Source: Arthrobacter sp. SLBN-83
GTDB lineage: Bacteria; Actinomycetota; Actinomycetes; Actinomycetales; Micrococcaceae
Length of the DNA: 64,000 nt
Reading direction: 5' to 3'
Assembly (NCBI RefSeq): GCF_006715285.1
Contig: NZ_VFMX01000001.1
Location: 2,542,001 to 2,606,000, forward strand
Shown here: one piece after another, positions 16,840-24,999 of the stretch
Layout: every line of letters begins with the position of its first letter
Numbering within the stretch: the first letter of the stretch is position 1
Position numbers and translations under genes: made by a program
Notes under the pieces: generated by a model
Told to the model about the DNA's origin: nothing
What the model saw: only the letters and a program-made list of their open reading frames with translations
Databases searched by the model: none

Positions 16840-17943
16840 ATGGCTGCACAAGCTGCTTTGCGCGACCCAAGGACCATGGGGCGGCTGAGGCTCGCGTCCC
16901 AGCGGCTCGCTGATAATGGTGCCGCGTCCGCTGCGGAGCTGGTTCGGTGGATGACCGCCATGCAGGCACAGGACCTGCAGGCGGCACTGTGGGCGGTAGG
17001 TGTCCGGGTGCCCGGGGCAGGGATCGCAGACGTCAGGGCTGCGATCAACAGCGGTGCGGTGGTCCGCTCCTGGCCCATGCGCGGGACGCTGCATCTGGTG
17101 GCTCCTGAGGACCTGCGCTGGATGCTGGAGCTCACGGCCGAGCGGCTGGCCAGGAGCATCGCGGGCCGCCACCGGCAGCTGGGCATCGCATGGACCGACG
17201 TGGAGAAGGCACGCGACTTGGCGCTGGACCGCATCCTGTCTGAGGGTCCCATCAGCCGCGCCGGGCTGTTCAGGGTGTTCGACGCCGGTGGCCAGCCGAC
17301 GCAGGGCCAGCGGGGGATCCATCTCCTGGGTTCGCTGTGCCGGCACGGGTGGCTGGTGCTGGGGCCCTTTGCCGGAAACCAGCAGCTGATCGCGGCCTTC
17401 GATCAATGGATCCCGGCGTCCCGCGCCCTGGCACGCGAGGAGGCTCTGGCCGGATTCCTCCTCCGCTACTTCCGTAGCCACGGGCCGGCCACGCTCCGCG
17501 ACTTCGCCTGGTGGACACAGTTGCCGCTGACCGAGGTCCGGGGCGCGTTTGAGCGCGTCCGCCAGGAGTTGGTGGAACTGGAGTTCGAGGGCACCACCTA
17601 CTGGCTCTCACCTGATGTGGCCGCCCTCCTGGATACGGGCCTTCCGGGTGCGCGGTCCCTGCACCTGCTGCCGGGTTTTGACGAGTTCGTCCTGGGCTAC
17701 ACGGACCGGACACACGTCCTGGACCCCGGGCATGCCGATCTGATCGTGCCCGGCGGGAACGGCGTCTTCAAGAAGACGGTGGTCGCCGCGGGGAAGGTGA
17801 TTGGCACCTGGGCGCTGCAGGGCACCGGGCCGCGTGCCGTCGTCGTACCCGAACTCTTTGAGGGGACCCAGCCAATGGGCCCCGCAGCACAGGCCGCCCT
17901 TGCCCGCGCTGCCAAACGCTACCTTGCTTTCCTTGTCGACTGA
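16840..17943 (+). CDS. Winged-helix DNA-binding domain protein (HTH_42, AlkX/YcaQ-like)
   Basis: A 367-aa protein of the winged-helix HTH_42 family, formerly DUF1006. Marks are A-A-E-L-V-R-W-M-T-A-M-Q-A-Q-D near residues 27-41, R-S-W-P-M-R-G-T-L-H-L-V near residue 75, and the L-L-P-G-F-D-E-F-V-L-G-Y block near residue 275. Family members include DNA glycosylases of the YcaQ/AlkX/AlkZ group that open interstrand crosslinks. The AlkZ QxQ-type signature may be the M-Q-A-Q segment (Q39, Q41), so a DNA-repair role is plausible but inferred. Confidence 0.75.
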   Translation: MAAQAALRDPRTMGRLRLASQRLADNGAASAAELVRWMTAMQAQDLQAALWAVGVRVPGAGIADVRAAINSGAVVRSWPMRGTLHLVAPEDLRWMLELTAERLARSIAGRHRQLGIAWTDVEKARDLALDRILSEGPISRAGLFRVFDAGGQPTQGQRGIHLLGSLCRHGWLVLGPFAGNQQLIAAFDQWIPASRALAREEALAGFLLRYFRSHGPATLRDFAWWTQLPLTEVRGAFERVRQELVELEFEGTTYWLSPDVAALLDTGLPGARSLHLLPGFDEFVLGYTDRTHVLDPGHADLIVPGGNGVFKKTVVAAGKVIGTWALQGTGPRAVVVPELFEGTQPMGPAAQAALARAAKRYLAFLVD

Positions 17944-18065
17944 CAAAGGGTCCAGGGGCCTTCTGTTCGCCTCTCCGCCGAGGTTGGGCTGGGTGTATGG
18001 GGGTGGCCACGTCCAAATCGCGTAGTGGCAACCCTAGCCGTACGGGTCAGACGGGTTTACCTTGT

Positions 18066-18153
18066 CTTCACTGAGTGAAGGCGGCCGCCCAGCTTGCCGG
18101 GACTGTGGGCGACTGCCCGCTTCACCAGGCAGGACTTTCCGCCAGAGCGGGAA
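18066..18153 (+). promoter_or_regulatory. Structured leader region upstream of the deacetylase
   Basis: Within the 235-bp gap 17944-18178 lies a perfect 15-base palindrome CTTCACTGAGTGAAG (18066-18080). Three consecutive potential stems follow: CGCCCA/TGGGCG (18086-18091 with 18106-18111), CTGCC/GGCAG (18113-18117 with 18128-18132), and a TTCCGC/GCGGGAA stem with one bulge (18137-18153). No match to a riboswitch consensus I know. The palindrome could be an operator; the stems could form a regulatory leader. Confidence 0.35.
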
Positions 18154-18178
18154 CTACCACCGCAGGGGCGGGGACGAA

Positions 18179-19021
18179 ATGAACATCAGGGATCGAATCC
18201 AAGTGATGAGGCCCGCGCTTCGGCAGAGGAGGCGATCGCTCAAATGGTTGGCTGCTCCCTTCTCCGTCACCTTGATACTGTTCGCCGCTTCGCTTGGGGT
18301 TGCCCCAGCCGCGCACGCCGCAGGCGCAATGGTGAGTGTGACATTCGACGACGGCTGGGCCAGCCAGTACGACAATGCACTGCCCATCCTGGAGAAGTAC
18401 GGAGTTCCGGCCACGATGTACGTCCTCTCGGGATCCATCAATACTTCGGATTACATGTCGCAGGCCCAAATCCAGGCCTTTGCAAGCCGGGGTGACGAGA
18501 TCGCGTCCCACACTGTGACCCACCCGGACCTGACCAAACTTTCCGCCGCCGAGCTCGAGAACGAGCTTGCGCAGAGCAAAGCCACGCTGCAACAGATGTT
18601 TGGTCCCTCCGTGGGACTGGATTTCGCCTCACCCTATGGGGCGTACGACGCAACCACCACTGCGGCCGTCCGGAAGCACTACGCCACCCAGCGCAACACC
18701 GACGACGGGTTCAATGCCCAGGCCGGTTTCGACGCATACAACATCCTTGTCCAAACCGTCGATTCCAGCACCACCACCGCCACCGTGCAGCGCTGGATCA
18801 ATACCGCGAAAGCAAACAACACGTGGCTGGTGTTGGTCTACCACGAGGTGGGAGTGAGCCTCGGCCAGGATATTTACCATACGGACACTGCCGTGCTCGA
18901 TTCCCATATGGCGGCAGTGAAGAACAGTGGGTTGCCAATGGTGACCGTCCGCCAGGGTGCCAACGCCCAGGCCTCGCCAAACACGCCACCGCCGGCCAGC
19001 AACGCCGCCGGTCACCGGTGA
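18179..19021 (+). CDS. Secreted polysaccharide deacetylase (CE4)
   Basis: A 280-aa exported protein. A long Arg-rich n-region is followed by a hydrophobic core and the cleavage-like A-A-H-A-A near residue 48. The CE4 domain has motif 1 T-F-D-D-G (Asp pair), motif 2 H-T-V-T-H-P-D (metal-binding His pair), motif 3 S-P-Y-G-A-Y-D and the terminal V-Y-H-E-V-G. It should remove N- or O-acetyl groups from a surface or environmental polysaccharide (chitin, peptidoglycan or exopolysaccharide). The ATG at 18179 is chosen because it sits behind a G-rich ribosome binding site and directly precedes the signal peptide. Confidence 0.88.
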   Translation: MNIRDRIQVMRPALRQRRRSLKWLAAPFSVTLILFAASLGVAPAAHAAGAMVSVTFDDGWASQYDNALPILEKYGVPATMYVLSGSINTSDYMSQAQIQAFASRGDEIASHTVTHPDLTKLSAAELENELAQSKATLQQMFGPSVGLDFASPYGAYDATTTAAVRKHYATQRNTDDGFNAQAGFDAYNILVQTVDSSTTTATVQRWINTAKANNTWLVLVYHEVGVSLGQDIYHTDTAVLDSHMAAVKNSGLPMVTVRQGANAQASPNTPPPASNAAGHR

Positions 19022-19028
19022 ATGCGAC

Positions 19029-19078
19029 AAAGGGGCCCGGTCTGCACAAGCATTCTTGTGCGGACCGGGCCCCTTTTT
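19029..19078. terminator. Bidirectional Rho-independent terminator between deacetylase and asd
   Basis: Arms 19029-19050 and 19055-19076 pair around a 4-base CATT loop with one G-U-type mismatch. A-runs and T-runs flank the stem, so it works for the deacetylase (+) and the convergent asd (-). Confidence 0.9.
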
Positions 19079-19090
19079 CGGCTGTAACGG

Positions 19091-20221
19091 CTACAGGTTG
19101 CCGGTGGCGATGTTGAGCATGCGGCGCAGTGGCTCGGCGGCGCCCCAGAGGAGCTGGTCGCCCACGGTGAACGCGCTGATGTACTGCGGGCCCATCTCCA
19201 TCTTGCGGATGCGGCCCACCGGGATGTCCAAGGTGCCGGAGGCGGCCACCGGGGTCAGCTCGGCCATGGAGGCTTCCTTGGTGTTGGGAACCACCTTGGC
19301 CCACTGGTTGTCCTCGTCCAGGAGCTTTTCGATCTCGGCGACGGACAGGTCCTCGCGGAGCTTCAGCGTCAGGGCCTGGGAGTGGGAGCGCATGGCCCCG
19401 ATGCGGACGCAGAGGCCGTCCATGATCACATGGTTTTCGTCCGTGGTGCCCAGGATCTTGTTGGTTTCCACCCCGGCCTTCCACTCTTCCTTGGACTGGC
19501 CGTTGCCCAGGTCCGCGTCAATCCAGGGGATCAGGGAGCCGGCCAGGGGGACGCCGAACTGGGTGGCGTCGATGTCCGTGCGCTGGTGGGCCAAGACCTT
19601 GCGGTCGATGTCCAGGATGGCCGACGCCGGGTCGTCCAGTTCGGTGCTGACCTCGGCGTTGAGCGTGCCGAACTGGCTGAGCAGTTCGCGCATGTGCCGG
19701 GCGCCGCCGCCGGAGGCTGCCTGGTAAGTCATGGAGGTGCCCCACTCCACCAGGCCGTTCTTGAACAGGCCGCCGAGGCCCATGAGCATGCAGGAGACGG
19801 TGCAGTTGCCGCCGATGAAGTCCTTGGTGCCGTTGACCAAGCCCTTGTCGATGACATCGCGGTTGATGGGGTCCAGCACGATGATCGAGTCGTCGTTCAT
19901 GCGCAGGGTGGAGGCGGCGTCGATCCAGAGGCCGTCCCAGCCGCGGCTGCGCAGCTCGCCGTGGACCTGCTTGGTGTAGTCGCCGCCCTGGGCGGTGACG
20001 ATAATGGGCAGCTTGGCCAGGGTGTCGAGGTCGAACGCATTCTCGAGCTTGCCGGCCCCGTCAGCGAAGGACGGCGCGGCACCTCCCGCGTTGGAGGTGG
20101 AGAAGAACACCGGATTGATGTTGGCGAAGTCGCCCTCGTCCTGCATGCGCTGCATCAGGACGGAACCGACCATGCCGCGCCATCCGACCAGGCCGACGGA
20201 AGGGGTAGCTGCTGTAGTCAT
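19091..20221 (-). CDS. asd: Aspartate-semialdehyde dehydrogenase
   Basis: NADPH-dependent conversion of L-aspartyl-4-phosphate to L-aspartate 4-semialdehyde, the branch point to lysine/DAP, methionine and threonine. It is 376 aa, the long (E. coli-like) form rather than the shorter form common in actinobacteria. Nucleotide-binding loop V-G-W-R-G-M-V-G-S lies at residues 12-20, and catalytic C140 lies in [20 protein letters not shown] block follows. The ATG at 20221 has TAAACT 6 bases upstream and no ribosome binding site, suggesting a leaderless message. No lysC is adjacent. Confidence 0.95.
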   Translation of the reverse strand: MTTAATPSVGLVGWRGMVGSVLMQRMQDEGDFANINPVFFSTSNAGGAAPSFADGAGKLENAFDLDTLAKLPIIVTAQGGDYTKQVHGELRSRGWDGLWIDAASTLRMNDDSIIVLDPINRDVIDKGLVNGTKDFIGGNCTVSCMLMGLGGLFKNGLVEWGTSMTYQAASGGGARHMRELLSQFGTLNAEVSTELDDPASAILDIDRKVLAHQRTDIDATQFGVPLAGSLIPWIDADLGNGQSKEEWKAGVETNKILGTTDENHVIMDGLCVRIGAMRSHSQALTLKLREDLSVAEIEKLLDEDNQWAKVVPNTKEASMAELTPVAASGTLDIPVGRIRKMEMGPQYISAFTVGDQLLWGAAEPLRRMLNIATGNL

Positions 20222-20227
20222 TGGTCC

Positions 20228-20233
20228 AGTTTA
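20228..20233 (-). promoter_or_regulatory. Putative -10 hexamer of asd, leaderless
   Basis: TAAACT on the minus strand ends 6 bases before the asd ATG; the gap GGACCA is not a useful ribosome binding site. No good -35 box is seen. Confidence 0.45.
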
Positions 20234-20689
20234 GACTTCGCATACGGAAGGGCGCAGTCGGTTACGTCACGCCCGGCGCCGGGGTCCGGTCATAAAATAC
20301 GACGGCGTCAGGCGGGCTTTCGCTGTCAAATGCCGTTACCAGTCCGGCCGGCTTGATAGGACAGTAATACCCACAACTTCGGTGGCCCGGTTCTGTTAGT
20401 CCAAAAACGTCGTAGACAGACCAGGTTCAGGGGGTCCGGAGCTCTGCGACGGCGCGCCCTGGACCCAACAGCCGGCCGCGCCAGCGGACGCCCATCAACT
20501 GGTTGAAGCGCAGCCGAAACCAGGGCGAGCCCCACGAGCCTGCCTCTCCCCCGGCCCCGGGACAACCCAACGGCACCACCATCTCTGGATTCACTCAATG
20601 AAATTTCTAATGTCGATTTGGTTCTCTGTGAGGAACCCTGAAGGGAAAAGCAGCGCACGTTCGCCCTGGAACTTTTGAGGAGTCCGACG
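20234..20689. other. Gene-poor intergenic region between asd and the SGNH hydrolase
   Basis: About 456 bp without a credible gene. Both strands have short open frames, but their translations are Arg/Pro-rich and look random. The last 100 bases (20590-20640) are more A+T-rich and probably contain the promoter of the hydrolase; a weak GGTTC/GAACC stem is at 20620-20637. No tRNA, IS end or known riboswitch was recognised. Confidence 0.5.
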
Positions 20690-21862
20690 ATGACATCATC
20701 ACCTGTGACCGAGTTGGACCTTATTGGCGGAGACTTTGCCCTGATCCGCGATGCGGTCCGCGGAGCACTGCATGTAGAGCCGGCGGCAGACGGAATCAGC
20801 GTTTCGCGTCTTCCGGAGTGGACACGCGCACAGTACGGCGATGATCCGATGATTGGGCGAGCTTCCTCCGAGGGCTCCGGAGTCCGGCTGGTGTTTACCA
20901 CGAAGGCCAGTTGGATCGAGTTGGAAATGACATTCACTCGAGTTTCGCTGGAGTGGCTCGGATTCCCCGCCCGGCCTGCAGCGGTGACCGTCACCGCAGG
21001 AGGCGCTCATGAGGAAAGCGCCTTCTTCGAAGAGGGCCATATTCTGCAGATACAGCCAGGTCAGCCGCCCGCCACGATCCAGGGTGCGCCCACCTTTGTA
21101 CGGTTCGAGCTACCACCCGTTGACGCCGACCAGACCATTGAGGTGTGGCTGCCACACAACTGCAGCGTTCGACTGCATCGGCTGCGTGCTGATTCCGAGT
21201 TGCGGCCGGGACCACGAACCGATCCCCGCTGGATCCACTATGGAAGCTCCATCAGCCAGGCTTCTGAGGCCGAAACACCTTTGGGCGTCTGGTCCGTCAT
21301 AGCCGCGCGTGAACTGCGTTTGGACTTGCTAAATCTCGGGCTCGGCGGCTCGGCGCAGCTTGACCCCTTCACTGCCCGATCCATCAGAGACGAGCCGGCT
21401 GCACTCATCACGCTCAAACTTGGCATCAACGTGGTCAATGGCGCGACCTTTCGGAAGCGCACCTTCGGGCCGGCCGTTCACGGTTTCCTGGACACAATCC
21501 GTGAAGGGCAGCCGGAGACACCCATCGTCGTCATGGCACCGATATTCTGTCCGGCTCATGAGGAGACCCCCGGCCCGACGATGGTCGAAAACGCAACCGC
21601 TCGTGGAAGCGACATTCCGCGCCGCCCCAACGACGGGCAACTGACCTTGGTTGAAATCCGAAAGATACTTGGGTCCATCGTTGAGTCGCGGTCCACAAAT
21701 GACCCGAACATCTATTTCCTTGACGGACTCCACCTGTTTGGTGCCGACGACGCGAAGCACCTGCCAGATGATCTGCACCCCGACGCGGCGGGATACGAAC
21801 TCATGGGCAAACGGTTCGTAGCAATTGCCAGCTCTGAACCGTGGCTCCCGGCTTCTTCCTGA
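20690..21862 (+). CDS. SGNH/GDSL-type hydrolase with N-terminal beta-sandwich domain
   Basis: A 390-aa protein. Residues 1-180 form a beta-rich N-terminal domain like those preceding SGNH domains in SsfX3-type esterases. The C-terminal hydrolase has block I Y-G-S-S-I-S (nucleophile Ser), block II G-L-G-G-S-A-Q, block III L-K-L-G-I-N-V-V, and block V D-D-L-H-P-D-A-A-G-Y with the catalytic Asp/His. No signal peptide. It probably de-esterifies an acylated sugar or small molecule. The ATG at 20690 is preferred to an upstream TTG because GAGGAG sits 9 bases before it. Its base composition is slightly less GC-rich than its neighbours. Confidence 0.82.
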   Translation: MTSSPVTELDLIGGDFALIRDAVRGALHVEPAADGISVSRLPEWTRAQYGDDPMIGRASSEGSGVRLVFTTKASWIELEMTFTRVSLEWLGFPARPAAVTVTAGGAHEESAFFEEGHILQIQPGQPPATIQGAPTFVRFELPPVDADQTIEVWLPHNCSVRLHRLRADSELRPGPRTDPRWIHYGSSISQASEAETPLGVWSVIAARELRLDLLNLGLGGSAQLDPFTARSIRDEPAALITLKLGINVVNGATFRKRTFGPAVHGFLDTIREGQPETPIVVMAPIFCPAHEETPGPTMVENATARGSDIPRRPNDGQLTLVEIRKILGSIVESRSTNDPNIYFLDGLHLFGADDAKHLPDDLHPDAAGYELMGKRFVAIASSEPWLPASS

Positions 21863-22049
21863 GGGCCACCTCATCAAGTCGACAGCACCACAGGACCTCT
21901 GTTCCGGCACGGAATCGCTGTCCCCGGACTCATTCAGCCATGATTTGCTATAGGAGTATCGGCGTTGTCCATAAATTTCCACTTCCGTTTTTAGCCGTTT
22001 GGGTGAGCAGCCGTGCGGTCCCGGGTTGAGCGCCAGGGAGCCCGGACTG

Positions 22050-22559
22050 CTAGGTTGCGTGCGCGTCCCCAGGAAACGGGCGCGTGCTGTCAGGAAAGTT
22101 GTCGCGGGTAATGGCGATGTGGGACGGTTTTGATTCGAACCAGGCGCGCGCCTGGTCGTCGGTGAGGGCGAACCGCGGTTTAGGCAGTCCCTTCAGCGTG
22201 CGCAGTTTGGCAGCCCGCAGCTCGCGGCGTAGGCTGCCGATTCCCAGGAGCCAGCCTCCGGTGAAGAGGGCCGTCCCCAGGACTCCGAAAATGGCGACAA
22301 TCACATTGAGGCTGGCGAGTGCGACGATCAGCATCAGCGGTGCGCCGAAGGCGGGGATGGTCATAAGGGCTCTCACGACAAACAGACCCGTTACAGTGTG
22401 AACCGAGTTGTTTCCGGTTGGCTGGGAGCCGCCGATGCCCCATTCGTCCTTCGTATACGCGAAGACCGTGCGTTCCATCCCCGTGGCATAGAAGTAAGGC
22501 CGATCCACGAGTAGCTTCTCTACGGCAGGATCGATCGCCCTGGGTGACTCGCGCTTCAT
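22050..22559 (-). CDS. Uncharacterised membrane protein of the WXG100 locus (gene 4)
   Basis: A 169-aa protein. Residues 1-50 are soluble (containing D-R-P-Y-F-Y-A-T-G-M-E-R-T-V-F-A-Y). Two hydrophobic helices follow at about 55-80 and 84-108. A basic cytoplasmic-type tail ends with R-F-A-L-T-D-D-Q-A-R-A-W-F-E-S. I do not recognise the family. It is last in a four-gene run after the WXG100 protein, 36 bases from gene 3, and has the same soluble-helix-helix-soluble plan as gene 3. A role as immunity or membrane partner is only inferred from context. Confidence 0.65.
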   Translation of the reverse strand: MKRESPRAIDPAVEKLLVDRPYFYATGMERTVFAYTKDEWGIGGSQPTGNNSVHTVTGLFVVRALMTIPAFGAPLMLIVALASLNVIVAIFGVLGTALFTGGWLLGIGSLRRELRAAKLRTLKGLPKPRFALTDDQARAWFESKPSHIAITRDNFPDSTRPFPGDAHAT

Positions 22560-22595
22560 CGGGGAGCCGCAGGCGGTCGGAGCCTGTGCGGAGAA

Positions 22596-23012
22596 TCACT
22601 GGTTGACATGTCCTGCCCGAGGTTCCGGTGCATTTCGTTCCTTGCGCAGCTTCTTGGCCCGATATTCATCCCTCGCCATGGAGAAGGTGTACCAAGCTCC
22701 GAAAATCCCGAACGCGGTGAGAAGCAGGGCGGCCCAGAACGGCTGGCCACCGTCGGTTACGGGCCTCAGCAGTATCACCAGGGAAAGAATGACCAGGACC
22801 GCCATGACGGCGGTGAGGATTCCCATGCCCCACCATGACTGTACCTGCACATGTCCACGGCCGGGTGAAAATCCGATCTCGTCGCCCGGGTAGCTGTGCA
22901 GTTCGCCTGTATCTGTCCTGCGCAGTACCCGCTTCTCACCCCGCGCAAGCGCTGCCTTGTGTTCGGCATAGACGGCGTCATTGCGGCGTTCGCGGTCGCG
23001 GTCGAATGTCAC
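22596..23012 (-). CDS. Uncharacterised membrane protein of the WXG100 locus (gene 3)
   Basis: A 138-aa protein with a charged N-terminus (V-T-F-D-R-D-R-E-R-R-N) and a G-E-K-R-V-L-R-R-T-D-T-G-E segment. A hydrophobic helix at about 62-83 and a second at about 90-108 follow, then a Lys/Arg-rich tail. The GTG at 23012 is chosen because it lies 2 bases after the stop of gene 2; the longer open frame would overlap gene 2 by 270 bases and reads as low-complexity Arg/His sequence. Family not recognised. Confidence 0.65.
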   Translation of the reverse strand: MTFDRDRERRNDAVYAEHKAALARGEKRVLRRTDTGELHSYPGDEIGFSPGRGHVQVQSWWGMGILTAVMAVLVILSLVILLRPVTDGGQPFWAALLLTAFGIFGAWYTFSMARDEYRAKKLRKERNAPEPRAGHVNQ

Positions 23013-23014
23013 AG

Positions 23015-23659
23015 TCAGTCCTGACGGATGATTTGGATTTGGCCAAGGAGAACGGCGTCGTCCACACCCCTGGTTTCGGCTATGTCTTTTTGTCCGGGGG
23101 TGGAGAGGCCGATAGTCCAGGACTCGTCGCCGCCCTTCTTCACATACAGGGTCTGTCCCGTGGGATCCTCGCGGCGCCGGAGCGTGGCACCGCCGTGGGG
23201 GTTGTCGCGCAGATGCTGTTTGATGACCAGGAGGTTGGCCTCGGCGGCCGTGACGTCGGGTCTCTGCGCCATCGCCCACCATGTGAAGTAGGCGCGGGGC
23301 TGGAACAGGAGATGCAGGTCCTCGCCTTCCATGCAGATAACGCTATCGCCCCCTTCTGCGGTGAGCAGCGATATTTCAATGCGACGGCTGGCGGAAGAAA
23401 GGACAGCGGCGACCGCGGCAGTTGGTCCTGATACGGAGAGGAGTCCATCGCTTTCGGCTTTGGCCAGGCCACGGGCCACCAGGGACGACGCACCTGCGCT
23501 CACCATGTCCGTGTTGTCCAGGTAGCCGGCCACTCTAAGGGCTTCCGCGCTGAGCACTCCAGCCTCGCCGCCCCGGAGGGTTGCAAGGGCAGCTATCTCG
23601 GCAAAGCCGTATCCGATGGCATCCGGTATGGCGGTGGCTTCCGCAGTTGTCTCAGTCAT
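23015..23659 (-). CDS. Uncharacterised soluble protein of the WXG100 locus (gene 2)
   Basis: A 214-aa acidic, soluble protein without signal peptide or membrane segment. The N-terminal half is Ala/Leu-rich and helical (A-L-R-V-A-G-Y-L, S-L-V-A-R-G-L-A-K). The C-terminal half alternates strands with charged turns and has W-W-A-M-A-Q and T-L-Y-V-K-K-G-G-D-E-S-W-T-I-G segments. It lies 23 bases after the WXG100 gene. By position it could be a secretion chaperone (EspG-like role) or an immunity protein for the WXG100 protein. I see no motif that decides this. Confidence 0.65.
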   Translation of the reverse strand: MTETTAEATAIPDAIGYGFAEIAALATLRGGEAGVLSAEALRVAGYLDNTDMVSAGASSLVARGLAKAESDGLLSVSGPTAAVAAVLSSASRRIEISLLTAEGGDSVICMEGEDLHLLFQPRAYFTWWAMAQRPDVTAAEANLLVIKQHLRDNPHGGATLRRREDPTGQTLYVKKGGDESWTIGLSTPGQKDIAETRGVDDAVLLGQIQIIRQD

Positions 23660-23682
23660 CGTCGATACCTCTCGTTGTGGGC

Positions 23683-24663
23683 TCAGAATCCAAAGAAGTC
23701 GCCGACTTTTTCGGCGGCATCCCCGGCGCCTTCCCAGGCTTCCTTGGCACCATCAGCGATGGACCCGCCGATGGCATTGACTGTCTCCTTTACTACCGGA
23801 ACATTGTCGTAGATGGCCAGTGCGCCGGACGCTACCATCGCCGCTGTTCCTACAGGAGGGGGAGCGAAACTCGCCACTCCCAGGCCAGCCTTGATTCCAG
23901 AGTAGAAGGCTGCCCCTCCGTCGCCTTCCTTGATGTTGTTGACGGTGTCAAGCACATCAAGACCTACCCCGATTCCGCCCAAGGCCTTACCGCCGAACTC
24001 GAAGAACTTGGCCGCCTTTCCGCCCTCGGCGAGGTTTAGGGCAGTGTCCCACCTGCCGTCGAACAACTCTGAAGAGGTGTTGAAATACTGGCTCAGCATG
24101 TTCGAGTCCTGGAATGTCTTCGCCACGGTCCGGAAGTCCCTGGAGAAGAGGAACTCGCCGAGGTTGTCTGCCTTGCCGATGAAGTGGGGAAGATCGAACA
24201 GTCCTGCCCGGAGATTCGGTAGCGCCTTGGTGAGGTTGTAAATATCCCAGCCGCTGCGGAACGGGGAGTTTGGATCCGTGAGCCAGTCCGGGCCCCAGGG
24301 ATCGTTGCTGCCCTGCCCCGGGATTGGCGGGCGCGGACCGTTGTTGCCGGCGGGCGCACCGGCACCCGGTCCACCAACGGCGCCTGCGCCGTTGGTGCTG
24401 GCCTTCTCCTGCTCATCTGCGTTCTTGAGCAGCACCTTTGATTCCTGCTTCAGCCGCGAGACAGTTTGCTGAAGGAGTGTGCGGTGGCTGCTGTTCCAGT
24501 CAGACCGGAACCGCTGGGCGTCAGCGCCCCTCCAGGCCGGATTGTTGTTGATCTGGCTGCTCAGCTGCGTCGACTGCTGCTGCAGCAGTTCCGCCGTCTT
24601 GCTGAACTGCTGCGCGAGGGTCCGCAGTTGCTCTACGTCGGCGCCCCACAAAGTTCCTGCCAC
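23683..24663 (-). CDS. WXG100-type protein with C-terminal glycine/alanine-rich domain
   Basis: A 326-aa protein. Residues 1-90 form a helical hairpin with W44-R45-G46 at the turn, the WXG100 signature of type VII (ESX) secretion substrates. Residues about 93-125 are a Gly/Pro/Ala/Asn linker. The remaining 200 residues include S-G-W-D-I-Y-N-L-T-K and a hydrophobic Gly/Ala-rich stretch (G-I-K-A-G-L-G-V-A-S-F through G-A-L-A-I-Y) that could insert in a membrane. It ends in an amphipathic D-A-A-E-K-V-G-D-F-F-G-F tail. GTG at 24663 is chosen since GGGGGGA lies 6 bases upstream. No ESX secretion core is in the window. Confidence 0.82.
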   Translation of the reverse strand: MAGTLWGADVEQLRTLAQQFSKTAELLQQQSTQLSSQINNNPAWRGADAQRFRSDWNSSHRTLLQQTVSRLKQESKVLLKNADEQEKASTNGAGAVGGPGAGAPAGNNGPRPPIPGQGSNDPWGPDWLTDPNSPFRSGWDIYNLTKALPNLRAGLFDLPHFIGKADNLGEFLFSRDFRTVAKTFQDSNMLSQYFNTSSELFDGRWDTALNLAEGGKAAKFFEFGGKALGGIGVGLDVLDTVNNIKEGDGGAAFYSGIKAGLGVASFAPPPVGTAAMVASGALAIYDNVPVVKETVNAIGGSIADGAKEAWEGAGDAAEKVGDFFGF

Positions 24664-24776
24664 CAGGATTCCCCCCAATATTCATCCAACAGCCCCCAGA
24701 GTGCTGTGTGCCCCAGCCTAGGGCAGGACCAAGCCGGCTTCCATGGGGCGGTCTCCCCATCCCGCTGCCGTAAGCG

Positions 24777-24995
24777 CTAGCTTTGGTCCGACTGCTCCAG
24801 CACGGCAGCTTTCCGCGCCCGCAGCGCGAAGAACGCGCCAAAGGTGAAGACCTGCGTGACCACCACCAGCACAATGGCGCCGGCGATCTTGTTGCCGCCC
24901 AGGATCATGGTCAGCCCCACGAGCGCGGACAGCAGCGCCAGCAGGGGCAGCAGCATGTAGCCCAGGACGAACAGGGTTTCCGGTTTTTTCAGCAT
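24777..24995 (-). CDS. Small two-helix membrane protein downstream of folA
   Basis: A 72-aa protein with a short cytoplasmic M-L-K-K-P-E-T start. Two hydrophobic helices (about 8-30 and 36-58) and a basic R-A-R-K-A-A tail follow. It begins 4 bases after the folA stop, so it is the third gene of the thyA-folA transcript. The ribosome binding site GAGGG overlaps the end of folA. Function unknown. Confidence 0.72.
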   Translation of the reverse strand: MLKKPETLFVLGYMLLPLLALLSALVGLTMILGGNKIAGAIVLVVVTQVFTFGAFFALRARKAAVLEQSDQS

Positions 24996-24999
24996 GTTC

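Noticed and set aside
17944..18178. c-di-GMP (GEMM) or c-di-AMP riboswitch before the deacetylase
   Set aside because: The conserved GEMM and ydaO core sequences are not present; only generic stems are seen.
20326..20994. 222-codon minus-strand frame before and inside the SGNH hydrolase gene
   Set aside because: Half of it is antisense to the hydrolase and the rest is low-quality Arg/Ser-rich sequence with no ribosome binding site.
22596..23282. Longer version of the third WXG100-locus gene starting at 23282
   Set aside because: The extra 90 codons overlap the coding region of the upstream gene and are Arg/His/Gly-rich; GTG at 23012, 2 bases after the upstream stop, is better.
24743..24760. 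ATGGGG/CCCCAT stem after the 72-aa membrane protein
   Set aside because: Only 6 bp, no T-run on the relevant strand, and a GC-rich background makes such stems common.
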